Shown one piece after another: positions 31,301-43,119 of a stretch of DNA of 64,000 bases (position 1 is its first letter; every line of letters begins with the position of its first letter). Source of the stretch: Gnetum montanum (taxonomy: Eukaryota; Streptophyta; Gnetopsida; Gnetales; Gnetaceae); NCBI GenBank assembly GCA_015680685.1, contig MNCI01022121.1, positions 335,515-399,514 on the forward strand, read 5' to 3'. The notes under the pieces were generated by a model. That model did not search any database and had not been told where the DNA came from. It was given only the letters and a program-made list of their open reading frames with translations. The position numbers and the translations under genes were made by a program.

Positions 31301-34300
31301 CTTACCTTACTTTTGCATTAGATATAGTAGGGCTTAAGGTACAAGTGGTTCATCGAATTTGCAAAGTCTCTACTATCCATATTTGCTAGTTTGAAGGCTC
31401 CATTCTCATAGGCTTTTGTGACTATGAATGGACCTTCCCAGTTTGCTAAAAACTTCTTTGAATGTTCATGAATAGCTTTGAGGACTAGGTTACACTTTTT
31501 GATTGGCCATCAGTTTAAGTTGAAATGATGCTTTTGCCACTACTTATGTTGATACCATTCGATATGACCAAGTGTTTGTACATGCTCTTCCTCTATGGAG
31601 TTGAGGTTAATGATCCTTGACTTGTTTTTCTGGGCCTCATTCATGACGCATGAGAGGATCATCTGAAAGTGATGGTACCTATAATTCAAGAGGTAACACT
31701 ACTTGTGATCCATAAACTAGGCTATAGGGAGTCTTACCTATAGGCATTCTTCACATCGTACAGTAGGCCCACAGCATGTAGAGGATTTACTTGTGCCATC
31801 ACCTCTTGCTATTGCTAAGCATTCTTTTAAGCAAGTTGATGATGGCCTTGTTTGTTGCCTCTAACTGACCATTTGCATATGAGTAGTATGGCGATGAAAA
31901 GGATTTCTTAATGCCAATGTTACTACAAAAGGTTTTATTTTCTGCACTACTAAATTATGGCCCATTATTTGTCACAATAGTCATGGGAAGACCCAACCTT
32001 GTTACTATGTTGTCTAAGATAAAGTGGCAAACCTATTAGGATGTAGTCTTCTTAAGGGGGATAGCCTTTGCCCACTTTGTAAATTACTCGGTGGTAGTGA
32101 TGATCAAGCTATGTCTTGTGGAACACTTAGGTGTTATGGGTCCTATGATATCTAGTCCCCATCGTTGGAATGGCCATGTGATCTGCGTGGGGTGCAACTC
32201 AGTAGGTGAAACATGTATAAGGTTTGCATGATGTTGGCATGTATCGCATGTCTTAACCTTTGCAAATAAATCACATTCCATGTAAGGCCAGTAATACCCT
32301 AGGCATCTTAGTTTAGCCGCCATGACCTTGGGAGCTATGTGTCCTCCACATAGTCCTTCATGGACTTCATTAATGATTTTCTATGCCTCTTCCCCACCAA
32401 TGCAAGTTAACAATATCCCATCAAAGGAGCATTTACATAAGGTATTATCTCCTACGAGGACATACTACCATGCTCGCTTTTGGATTGCATCCTTTTGGGT
32501 AGATGTCAAGCCTTGTGGGGCTTCACCATGTTGCAGGTAGGCCTTAACGTTAGCATACCACTCCTAGGCATTGGTAGTGCTTACAGAGGTGACATGTACT
32601 ACTTGAGTGATAGGGGCTATGCATTCTATTATCGTAATGCTAGCGTGCCTAGGGCATCAGCTACAGTGTTCTCGTTGCATGGCACATGCTAGGTGTCTGT
32701 CATTGTGAACTGTTTCAACAAATTTTGGGCCAAATCACAATAAGGTTGTAAGTGTAAAGAGTTATAGGCATAGACTTCATTGATTTTGTGGACAACAAGT
32801 TGAGAATTACCTCAGACTTCCAAATGTTGAATCTTTAATTACTTGGCTACTATGAGGCACTGAAGGAGTCCTTCATACTCAGCTACATTGTTAGTATAAA
32901 GGAACCTAAAATGGTAAGCAAACAGTTGAATGTCCCCCAAGGGGAATGTAATGATGGTAGTGGCACTACTACCTCATGTGGTTGAGGCACCGTTGAAATG
33001 CAAAGTGGCCTCGAAGTGCAATGGCATAGGGTTGATACTGCTAACTTGTTCATTAGGGAATTCAGGTTCTATTGTTGTCTAATCATCAATGGTTGAGGTC
33101 ATGAGCTATGTAGCTATGGCTTGTCCCTTCCTCGATGATTGGGTTACATAGTGTAAATCGAATTCTACCGTTATAGCTTTCCATCGAGCTATCCTACTAC
33201 TTTCATATAATTTTTTCATGATAGCCCAAAGTACATTTCTTTTATATATAATGTTAACTTGGCTATAGAACAGGTAGTGTCTCTAATTTCTTAGTGCAAA
33301 TAATAAAGCGAGACAATTCCTTTCCACATTGTTGTATTTTTCTTTGTATGCTATCAATGCATGGCTCAAGTAATAAACTAGAATTTTGGAGACGTCCTCT
33401 CTTTTCTGGCATAACAATGTTGTGATAGATGTGTCTGAAGTGGCAAGGTAGATGTAGAAAGGCTTATCCCTCTGTGGTGGATAAATAGTTAGGAGGTGTA
33501 AAAGATCTTTCTTCAAGTCATCGAAGGCTTGTTGACACTGTGTTGTCCACTAAAAGATAACCCCTTTCTTTAACAAGTGTTGCATGGGGTATAACTTGTC
33601 AGTCAACTTTGCTATAAACCTTCTGATAAACTATATTTTACCTTGCAACCCACATAATTCTTTAAGGTTGTTAGGGGGTGCTAGGTTAATGATGGCCTTA
33701 ACTTTGTCAGGGTCCACTCGTATTCTAGCCTCCGATACTACAAACCCTAGAATGCATCTGGTTTTTACTCCAAAAACACATTTCTTTAGATTAATACACA
33801 AGTCATGCTTGTGAAAATGCTTGAGGACTACATCTAGATTGTTGGGATGATCAATAGTTATCTTAGACTTGACTGCTATGGCATCCATGTAGTCGTTTAG
33901 TCTTTCTAGGAGGTAGTCACTGAATATGTAGGTCATGGCTCATTGATAGGTTGCTCCAGCATTTTTAAGATAAAAGGGCATCATAGTGTAACAAAAGGTT
34001 CCCTAAGGGATCATGAAAGTAGTTGTCAACTGATGCTCTAGATTGATGCAAATTTGATTGTAACCCAAGAACCCATCCATAAAGGATAATAAAGCATGAC
34101 CAGTTGTAGTGTCAATACATTGGTCAATACTTGGCAATGGGAGGTCATCCTTAATCATTTCTTTGTTCAGATCTTAGAAGTTTATAAAGATTCTTCTACC
34201 TCTCATTTTCTTAGAGACTAAAATGATGTTTGATACCCACTCCGAGTAATCGACCATGCGAATGAAGACTGCTTGGTATAGCTTGGTGATTTTGTCACGT

Positions 34301-34751
34301 ATGGCTAGTGCAATTTCTGGTTTAATTTTTCAATCCTTTTGTTTGACCGATTTGATACGTGGATCCAAGATAATGTTATGTTGTATTAACCATGGGTCTA
34401 AGCCTAACATGTCATTATAGGACCATGCGAACACTTTAACATTGTCTTGGAGGACTTTAGATACATCTTTTTGCATTTGTTGATCTAGGAGGGAGCTAAG
34501 TTTTAGTGTCCTTATTTCCCCTTGGATGTCATTACTGGTACTTCGATGAGAGGGTCCGCAGTCACATCCCTAGCCTCTAAGTCTAAGGCTTGGACCAAAT
34601 GTTCGGGCCAATCTAGGGATGTTTCCAGGGATGCTACAATGTTATCTGTGGATGATTCCTAGTCTATTGACTCTAGGTTTAAATGTCTTGCAAGCTTGTC
34701 TTGAGGACCTGTCAAGGTTAAAAGTGAATGTAGCTCATGCTGCATAGCCAT
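31301..34751 (-). pseudogene. pol of the 17.9-kb element: RT, RNase H, second RNase H, integrase
   Basis: It starts with its own ATG at 34751 (M-A-M-Q-H-E-L-H-S), a start shared with the second element at 62763. RT follows, but its catalytic motif reads Y-M-D-A (about 33885) rather than Y-V-D-D. A gypsy RNase H lies at 33516-33283. An archaeal-type RNase H around 32910-32640 (NNVAEYEGLL, SQLVV) is the Tat hallmark. Integrase occupies about 32400-31320 with WGLDIIGP, but TDNG is changed to TNNG, losing the second catalytic Asp. Many stops make it non-functional. No protease was found between gag and this ORF. Confidence 0.82.
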
Positions 34752-34869
34752 TTTGTTCAACCTACCACAATAAGAGAAAGTGAAGTCAAGTGATACCTAT
34801 TTGTAGTGATACCACATAATAATATACATTTGCAAAGCAACAATGGAACCTGAAATAATTGTTAATGAT

Positions 34870-35165
34870 TCGGCCAAGTTCACAAGTTACCAGTTTCAGT
34901 TCTTGGCATACCATGAAGGAGTTTGAAAATGCGAGGGACATTAACTTTGCTAGTTTAAGGTCATGGTGCACCGTAACATTGTGAAATCTAGTTTTAAACA
35001 TAAAATAGATATTAAGGCTGCCAATTTATGGTCATGGCGAACTGTACTCATGCTACAGTATACATCAAAATGTAAATTGAGGTTACTAGTTTAAGGTCTT
35101 TGTAGACCATTAACAGGTGGAGTTCGAGAACTGAGGTCACCAGTTTAAGGTTTTCGTGGACCATG
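34870..35165 (-). repeat. array of CTAGTTTAAGGTCATGG units between pol and cargo
   Basis: About five diverged units (AGTTTAAGGTCATGGTGCAC, AATTTATGGTCATGGCGAAC, AGTTTAAGGTCTTTGTAGAC) separated by 50-70 bases. They are related to the array after pol. Confidence 0.7.
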
Positions 35166-35354
35166 GCGGATAGGCTTCGTAAAGGTAAGTTGCTAATTCA
35201 AGGTGGGACGAAAGTTTCAGTTGGGCCCCACCTGTCATGCTGCAAACAATGATGCTATGCTAGAGTGGGATTGTGAAATAACAGTGCTATGCTATACAGT
35301 GCATCCCACATTACTCAAGGTGCGAAAATGGCAAGTTCCATTCACCGTGTTGGC

Positions 35355-35363
35355 TATAAATAG
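35355..35363 (+). promoter_or_regulatory. TATA box of the antisense cargo gene
   Basis: TATAAATAG in TTGGCTATAAATAGGGGT, on the strand opposite to gag and pol. The second element has GCTATAAATGGGGG at the same place (63534). About 170-190 bases of conserved transcribed-looking sequence follow in both. Confidence 0.65.
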
Positions 35364-36443
35364 GGGTGTACCATTCGTAAACTTGTCATTTTCATTGTCA
35401 AAGGGAAAATCCCACATCCAGAGTGTAGCACAATCATGCCGAAAGAAAGAGAAATAGTGTAGCATAGCGGTTGATAGAATTTTTGAGTGAGACAAGCACC
35501 AAGGACTCACTAAGGTGGACGAAGTAAAGGAGACTTTGGGGTACCTATCCTAGGCACGTGTTAAAGTGCGAGAGGAGGCTCTATCTACTCGGTAATTTGC
35601 TACACTGCCCTTGTTTTTCATACTACAGTAATCATTATTGTGATGAAATTCGTGTCTTTTCCCATCATTTTGATACCATTTTGGTCGCTATGCTACCACT
35701 ATTGCTAGTTGGCCGTAATAGCTATATGGATGTTACGCTATAGTTGCCTGTATTATTGCCTCAACCACCATTGTTGCAAATGCCTTGTCACAGAGGTTTG
35801 GGTGATTTTGGATAGCTTAGCATAAGGTTAGCATAGCGTATTGCTTCTCAGAGGATTTGGCCATCTAGGAGATTTGACAATGTGACACGTGTTTAATGTA
35901 GTGTAGCATGAGTTATTTTGTATGACAGAAATATGGTTGAAATGACTATGGCATAGTGAATTCTTTCTTGTGTAAATTTTGTAATATTTTTTATTATGCT
36001 ATGATGGTGTGTCATAAGGTCCTTTAAGCTTATCGCATTGCTATGCTATTGAATCTACAACACTGATACATTGCTGGATTTATCTTTGTTGAGTTTGCTA
36101 CATTGCCATGCCCTTCATGATAATATGTGGGTTATGTTGTTATGTTGTTGCACATCTATCTATTCTTGTTTCTTTTCTATGTCATGTGTCATGTGTTTGC
36201 ATTTAGGTGTTGTTGTGTTGTGCGAGGCTTGATGATTATGCTACGCTACAAGTATCGTGTTGCTACGTCACCTATAATTTTTAGTTTGTTTTTGTTTTAT
36301 TAGGGAGAGACCTGTGACTGATAGATCCTACTACGCTATATGCAAAAAATATTATCATGCTACACTATATGCAATCATAGGGTTATGCTAAGCTATGTGT
36401 AAACTTCATTCATACACAGTGCAAATGTTTGATGCTTTGTTAT

Positions 36444-36899
36444 GCAAGGTCATGTTGAAGCCCATTTTCATTGTCCTGGAAATTGTGGGGGTCCTGTGCT
36501 GCTTTAGCAAACCGATGGTCAATGTCCCTCCTCCCCATGCACATGTGGGGCAACAGGCTATCTAGTTTAGAGATGGCACCAAAGAATTCCTACAGTTCCT
36601 CCTCCACCACTTTAGTGTGATCATTTGGTCACACTTATCAGCAAAGACAATAGCTGTAATCACAGAAACGTTGTTTCCTAGTGCAAACCAGGGTATTCTA
36701 AAATTTTTAACTAATGGGTCAATCGAGGGCAATTAGGCAAGAGATTTCAACCAGCACCCAAAACACTTAAGATGCTTAAGTTGGATTTGGGAGATGCTTG
36801 AGTATAAGTGCTATCACTTATACAATATATTATTCATTGCTCGTCACATGGGCACCTGCTTTCAGAACCCACCTGGAACCATTTATTATGTCGACGACT
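36444..36899 (+). pseudogene. FCP1/NIF-like (HAD) phosphatase domain fragment in the cargo
   Basis: One frame of about 150 codons with two stops (36563 and 36734) reads like a plant NLI-interacting-factor-type phosphatase. PIFIVLEIVGVLCC stands for the catalytic strand (family LVLDLNGVL). FRDGTKEFLQFLLHHFSVIIWS stands for the RPG..EFL..LF..F.V.VWS block. YHLYNILFIARHMGTCFQNPP stands for the NTLLIDDSP..FL.NPP block. The nucleophile Asp is Glu and the second acidic or Asn position is Val, so it would be catalytically dead. These enzymes normally dephosphorylate Ser/Thr of RNA polymerase II or related targets. The region lies between exon 1 and the main exons of the antisense gene. Whether it is spliced in is unknown. 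Confidence 0.5.
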
Positions 36900-37357
36900 G
36901 AGTTCTATGAAGGTATTTTATCACATTGTGTAATCCATGCTACACTAAACATAGGTATTAATAGTATGTGTTTCCAAGATTTTTATTAACAGGAGTGATC
37001 TCCATAGTGATACAGACACCTTGGCATTGGCACAAATGGCCTTGCAGGAGTTTTCCTCTACTGGGAATGTGCACACTGGTGTAATAGTCCAATTTGGTGA
37101 TGAGTTTAGAACGTATTTGACTCGGTATTGCCAATTTTACAGTAAGTGTAAAGAAGCTAGTTAGTTGTATAGGAAGTGGGCATCCCTTAGGCTACTCACC
37201 GTTGAAGATGTGTTGGTGGATCTTCCACCATTTTCCATGCCATTTAAACCTATTACATTAGACTGTGAATTTGTTGTTTCATGTTCAAGTGATGTTCATT
37301 TTTTTTGCTAACCCCCCATTTTTTCTAACTATTTTTGTTTTTTGCAAACCATTTTAG

Positions 37358-38406
37358 TGGCGAGGAAATCCCAAGAGGTGATTGTGATCACCTCTAGGCA
37401 CAATGAAACCAACCTCTTTTTCAGGTATGGGGAGGTGGAGAACACCTAGTGTTGGCTCTAAAATGGGGCCCTAACCATGCTTGTCCACAACCTTCAAGAG
37501 GCTGGGCTTATGGATCTATTTTTGGCCATGAACTCGAATGTCTCACCCACTGAAATTATTTTCTTAACCATCTCCTTCTCCAAGAAGGTGGACTGCTTCC
37601 ACATGCATGTTCACAGTATGCGAGTGTTATTTTTCATCAATGACCAATTGTTTGTGGATATTTTCAATGTCCCCTCTAATGGTCTCCCCATGGGAGAAAA
37701 TTCTAGGAAAGATGCAAACCATCAGGGAAACATTGAGGAGTGGATGGGGGTGGCCAAGGACTGAAAGGGGATCTATGTTGAGAAGGTTAGGCTATGGGTG
37801 GCCAAAACAATTTACCCAGTCTTCCATGCCCATGCCTTCCCTAAGATACTCTCCCAAGGAAAAATCCTTGGAATTGAGCAGGCATGGATAATGAGGGATG
37901 TCATTGAAGAGGGGACTCATTACAATTGGGCTAAACACCTTTGCAAAGGCTTGCAGGCTGAAATGGTCAAGCTCTATGGGAAGCTTGAGTCTCGTTTCAA
38001 TGTGCATCATGCCTTCTTCATAGCCTTCCTTTGGAGTTCTGCAAAATTCTTGGTAGTCCACAAGAATGAGGTCTGAGTACTACAGGATCGTAACTAGATT
38101 TCCAAGCCATGGATCTGCCAGGTCTTCTGTACCACCCAATCTCAAAACCCCCCAGAAGCTATTGGGAAATCATTTTCAATGACGACTAGGGATCGGGTGG
38201 CATGCAACTTTCATGCCCAGGACAATGTGGGAGAGGCACCCCCCATTACCACTAGTAGTGTGACAAGGGGGAAATTCCTCATTGCAAAGACAATGACAAC
38301 AAGTTGCAATGTAAGAGGTCCCTCCTGGTTGAGGAACCTTCCCGCACTAATGAGAAAAGAGGGAACAAGCTGCGGCTCAAACTTCATAGAGTGTAGCCTT
38401 CAATTG
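37358..38406 (+). pseudogene. main exon of the cargo gene
   Basis: The acceptor is CCATTTTAG before 37358 and the donor GTAAGTG at 38407. The frame of about 350 codons includes SQEVIVITSRHNETN, FSKKVDCFHMHVHSMR, EQAWIMRDVIEEGTHYN and FIAFLWSSAKFLV. The pattern (a core motif, then a G/D-rich loop, then a helical segment ending in a hydrophobic stretch) recalls the plant-mobile-domain/putative-transposon protein family, but I cannot confirm it. Five in-frame stops. Confidence 0.5.
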
Positions 38407-38532
38407 GTAAGTGTTTTCTATTTTTTTTGTTAACGTTTGCTACACTGTGTTACGCTAGGTAGCATTGCACAACATAGCATCTACTTCAAGTTGGTATTAT
38501 TTGCTTATTGTAACTATGCTTTATTAGCAAAG
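38407..38532 (+). other. intron of the cargo gene containing TACGCTA-type words
   Basis: A 126-bp phase-0 intron, GTAAGTG...GCAAAG, with AT-rich sequence and a TGCTACACTGTGTTACGCTA segment like the LTR hairpin words. Confidence 0.55.
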
Positions 38533-40181
38533 GAAGAAAAGGAAGAAGGGGAAGAAGAGGTGATGGCCCCTACAACAGGGGTGACTGGTGAAAATGAAGA
38601 GGCTCTGATCCCAGAGGAAAGGGCCCTAGTTGATGAAGAAGGGGCCCCTACTACAAAAGAAAGGGCCTCAACAAGTGAGGAAGAAGTCCCTACCAATGAA
38701 GAGGAGGCCCCTACTGATGATTTTTTTGCAAAGACTAGTTCGGTCCTGAAGGGACACATGAGCATTGAGGATGTTGCTATGTTATTAGGTTAGCTGGAAG
38801 AAGAGGGGCTCCATTTTGATGCTAGTGAGTTTGACCACATATTTGATAGTATTCCAATCGGTGACCCCCCTGCTATCACCCCTGAGGGTTTGCTAGGTAG
38901 GAGCTTTACACTATCATTTATGTTGTTCATCAGCTTTATCATGGTTCTCTCCACTATGGCTAACACATTTTTACCATGCAGCTAACACGACTATTGATAC
39001 CTCTAGCCTGTCCTCGATCTACCTACGACTATGGATCGAGACCCCTAATAAATTTACTTTCATGGAAGGGGTGGTCAATGACATGATCGACCATCTGAAG
39101 CAGACCGATCCGGAAGTGGGTAAGTGAAAGTTGCTACATTAGACTCTCTAAATTATTTTTGCTTCACTATGCCACTATGAATAATGCCTTTCTATGTGCA
39201 TTTGACAGCCTCTCACCTCAAGTGGGATCCTAAACAAGTAGTTGAGGTCAATGTCATGCCCAAATTTCCACTGGAGGTGACCAAAGTACCCTGTTGCATA
39301 TACAAAGAGGCAAGCCAATGTGCACTGTATTTAGCATGCTCCTTGTGGGAATGTAGGTGGGTGAACAAAGACCTCTAGAAATAGGTACAGAGGCTTGAGA
39401 AGTAGAAGGCCAATCTAACCACCGAGGTAGGAGATCTCCGATCCAGGAACGAATTCCTGTTGGCTCGAGACACCAACGATGGAAGTTGGCAAATAGTCGT
39501 AGTCGACTATGTAAGGTATTGGATGGTTGTGTGATGCAACAATGAGACCACTCATGAAATAATAGAATAGTGCATGCAAATGGACCTATTAGCCCAGAAG
39601 AACCAAGATTGGAAGGACTATAGTGCAAAAGTTTACGAATGGGGGTAGGCACAGAAAAACCACAAACATATGTATAAACTAGAATGTGCCACCTATTGTA
39701 AACAATATTGAGATGCCTCCTTCAAGTTACATACCTGTGAGGTATTCCTTGACATTATTGGCACTTCTAGGGCTTATGATAGGTTCATGCAATAGGTGAC
39801 AGTTAGTGAATCTCCTGAAAAGGAAATGACCTTTCCCATGGGTGAGGCCACCACTACCACCTTTTCTCTAGGACCACTGAGATGGAAAATCATAGAAAAG
39901 GATAATTTTGTAGCAAGCATTGATCTAGGAGACAAGAATTGGGCCAATATTATGGAAGAGGAGCTCTTGCAACATCTGGTGCCCAACATGCATCAGATAC
40001 CCCCCAAAACAGACGTGGGGCCATCTCAGGTCAGCCAGTCTTTGCTGTTATGATAATTTATTTTATTTGAATCCTTATTGTAACTTTAACTTATTACTTC
40101 ATTTTCCTTGTTGTACAGAATCTAGATGAAAACAGAGGGCCTAATGAGGTAGGGGACAATGGAGCAGGCGAAGGGTCATAG

Positions 40182-41200
40182 TGTTGCTACAGAGAATTTT
40201 ATTTAGACTCTCACAAAAAACGTTGTAAACATTATTGATTAATATTTTGAAAGAGAAAATGGGATATGAAGAGATTTACTTTTTTTTTTGCTTCTGTGTT
40301 GTATTTATTTTATGTAATTCTTTATCTTCTTTTTTGTTAATTAAACTACTTAAGAGCATTTTATTTTAGTTTTAGGTCATTTCGGTCTATAACAATAGTT
40401 TAAGGTTATTTCAGACCACCACTAGTTTTAGGCCATTTCAGGCCATCATGATTGTAAATAAATTTTTTTGCCAATTTTAGGGCTTAGTGGGCCATGGTAT
40501 GATGTAAATAGTGGATGTGTTGTGAATATTTTTAAAGAATGAGTCAGATGCTTAGCGTAAATGAATGAATGTGAAGCAAACGAAGAATAAACATATGATA
40601 AGCATTAATTGGGATGGGAGTAGGGGAATTGTTATGCTACATGAGTAAGATCATCCTCGTAACTACTTTCTAACCCATCGTGGGCTTGGTGATGCATAAG
40701 GTCAAGGAGCTTTGTTACGATATTCTTCTATATCATTATCTACCACTTAAGAAGGTAATGCGGCTGACACAGTTTCATTTTCTAAGCCGGCATTTTGGGC
40801 CAGCTCATTTAGGTGGGATGGCGATGATTATGTGGGCATAGCAACATCAAATGTTGATGGTGACGGAGGTGTAGACATGGAGGATGAGGGGGTAGGATTG
40901 GGGGGACCTGGGGTGGGACATTCCTTGGCTCTTTTGATTATTAGACACTCTTCTTGTTTCTTTGAACGAAAAGGCTATGATGTCATCTTAGGTTGGCTCA
41001 GTGTGGTTGGAGCAGTTGAGTGTTTTATCCCCCTAATGATAAACGACACTTGTGGCGTTGGCATGGGTGGCAATGCAATCTCGAATATGAAGGGTGTGTG
41101 GGTAGATGAACTTTGAGGACAAATGGCTATTGCAGCGTCATTTTTGTCATTTTCGGTGTTGCCATGCTACGTTAAGGTAGACAAATCACAAACGGCTGCT
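40182..41200. other. 3' flank of the cargo gene and decayed sequence after gag
   Basis: About 40360-40490 (plus strand) holds three or four AGTTTTAGGTCATTTCGG-like units, the array word again. Minus-strand 40800-41150 is Pro/His-rich in translation and may be the end of gag. No protease motif (D-T/S-G) was seen. Confidence 0.5.
40360..40490 (-). repeat. AGTTTTAGGTCATTTC array on the gag side of the cargo
   Basis: Units at about 40369, 40399, 40425 and 40476 (AGTTTTAGGTCATTTC, AGTTTAAGGTTATTTC). Together with 34870-35165 they bracket the antisense gene. Confidence 0.65.
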
Positions 41201-43119
41201 ATGGGGGTTCTGGGTTACTGTCTATGCAAATCATGTTGATAATGTACCCCACATTGTTAGCGTTAAGGGGGTCCTTGTAAACATGCATGGATTGATTTTT
41301 GGGGTGAATAGGGTTGCTTTCGTCTAGAACCAACTTCCCGTGATCAATCATCCACTGGATGTCATCTTTTCATGCCAGATAGTAATCCATGTCATGACCA
41401 CAAAGTTGATGGTAGTCACAGAACTACTCCAGCCCAAAGTTCTTAGGAACTAGTAGCTCATTGGGCATAGCCAAGGAGGGGTTCCTAAGCAACCCGCAGT
41501 ACTGTTGATGTCGTTTGGTTACCTCCTTGAATTTCTACTTATGTTGGATGTACCCAACCCCCAACAATTGCTTCAGATATTTTGAAGGCATGATGGGCAA
41601 AAGGGTGCACTTGGAGTGATCTTTACACTCGAAGTTGGGTTTAGGCTGGGTCGATGGCTCTGGTGCCAACGTGGAGGGTTGGGCAGTGTCAGTCGAACTA
41701 GGTGTGGGATTTGTTATCATTGTGCCTATATTTTTGTTATTGTTGCTATTGGGCTTTGCCCCATTTGCCATGGCAGCCGCTTTGGCCATTGTGCCTTTGC
41801 CCTTCTCTTTGTCTTTTTTGGTATATGCATTCTTGTGGGTAACATAGGTCGGGTCTTTACTGGCTTCGGCTGTGTCTTAGATGCTCTTCATCTGGGCAAA
41901 AGCTTAACTAAGAGAGGTAATACAGTCTTGATTTGATGAAATCATTTCCTTCCCCCTTGAAGATGGCCAGCAAATGGGTCTCCATGATGGGCTCACAGAT
42001 TTCATTCAAGGTAGCGCTCCACTGCTGTATAAACTTTTGCACCGACTCCAGCGGGTCTTACTTAACACCCATCAACTGATCCAGCGTGACTTCTGGTTTT
42101 AAGTTATAATTGTAGTGGGTCATAAACTAGGTCAACAGCTCCTTCAGTGTTGAGATTGAGGCATGCGGGAGCGCGTGGTACTAGTCTAAAGCCTTGCCTA
42201 TCATAGACATAGCAAAGATTTGAATAATAGTATGCAGCCATTGCTGCAACAACAAAGATTTAGATATAAATGTGACCAAATGCACGTTAGGATTGCCCTC
42301 TCTATTATATTTTGTGAAGTGGAGGAGTGGCATCCCAGGGGGTAATGTAAGCATGGGAATGGTCAGGCTGATGGGGTTGTCATGGTAGAAATCTATGACT
42401 TGCACTTTGTCAAAACCAGCAGCTTTGAGACACTTAATCTTTTTAGTGAGGATTTGGATAAGTTGGAACACTTAATCTAGACCTGGAGATGATGTACATG
42501 GTTGTGGGGTTGCAGGGGTGACCATCATTGGTGGCATAATAAGGATAGCGACTTGGCTCATAGGGGGTATCATTGGGAAAACCCTTGCGAAGGGTGTTAC
42601 CTGTGAGGTCCACCACCCAGTGGGTGGTGCCATTGGAACAACCACCGCTAGTGGTGCTATAGGGTTAATCATTTCCAGGACTGATGGGATGGGCCACAGT
42701 CCTGCACTTGGTTGTGACACCTATGAGACTTGGTATGCTTGGTGGTAAGGATAATGTGGCATCTAGAAGGGTTGCGAAGTAGCGAGCAAAGTGGCTGGGG
42801 TCTCCCATGTGATTGGTGCTAGTCCTGCCATTGATGGTGGAAGAAGTGTAGATGATGGAATGAGAGTGAGGGCTCCATGTAGCTGTGAGGTAGATGCGGT
42901 GTGCAAGTAGGGTAGCATAGCCATGACTAGTACTTGATACGAGGATAGGACAGAATGAGGAGGGAGAGTGCTTGGGAATGAAATTGAAGGAGGAGCATGT
43001 TGGTACGTTGAGGGAGCAGAATGGTTTCCCATGGCTGATGAAAAGGTAGATTGTGATTGAGTCATGGTAATCACAAAGGGGGTTGATGAAAAAAGCAAGT
43101 TTAACTTAAAGGCTATCAT
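41200..43119 (-). pseudogene. gag of the 17.9-kb element
   Basis: On the minus strand one frame from 43119 holds a Pro/Ser-rich N-terminus, then a capsid-like part (about 42471-41940: LLHFTKYNREGNPNVHLVTF, then YHALPH, then FMTHYNYNLKPEVTLDQL) typical of retrotransposon gag. In-frame stops are at about 42763, 42721, 42472 and 42181, and a frame change lies before 41790. The C-terminal part (about 41440-41330) has CDYHQLCGHDMDYY, resembling the C-x-YH-x3-GH-x4-C motif of Tat gags with its last Cys replaced by Tyr. It would form virus-like particles in an intact element. Confidence 0.7.

Larger units (their letters stand above)
35385..40181 (+). pseudogene. antisense spliced cargo gene of the Tat element
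   Basis: A plus-strand gene inside the minus-strand element. Exon 1 (to about 35591, donor GTAATT) matches the ATG-containing exon of the second element: K-V-D-E-V-K-E-T-L-G against R-V-E-E-V-K-E-V-L-G. The later coding exons are 37358-38406, 38533-38896, 38982-39119, 39209-40029 and 40119-40181. Donors GTAAGT, GTAGGA, GTAAGT and GTCAGC with YAG or AAG acceptors give intron phases 0, 1, 1, 0, and one frame runs through all five. That agreement is hard to get by chance. In-frame stops (37447, 37459, 37762, 38074, 38095, 38791 and several after 39376) show this copy is dead. An acidic repeat (EEKEEGEEE, TSEEEVPTNEEEAP) sits in the second of these exons. Function is unknown; the first large exon weakly resembles plant-transposon mobile-domain proteins. 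Confidence 0.72.

Noticed and set aside
38514-38765. Minus-strand Ser-rich frame
   Set aside because: It is the complement of the acidic Glu-rich exon of the cargo gene.
41616-41936. Hydrophobic plus-strand frames resembling membrane proteins
   Set aside because: They are antisense to gag (Ala/Pro/Thr-rich), which explains the apparent hydrophobicity.
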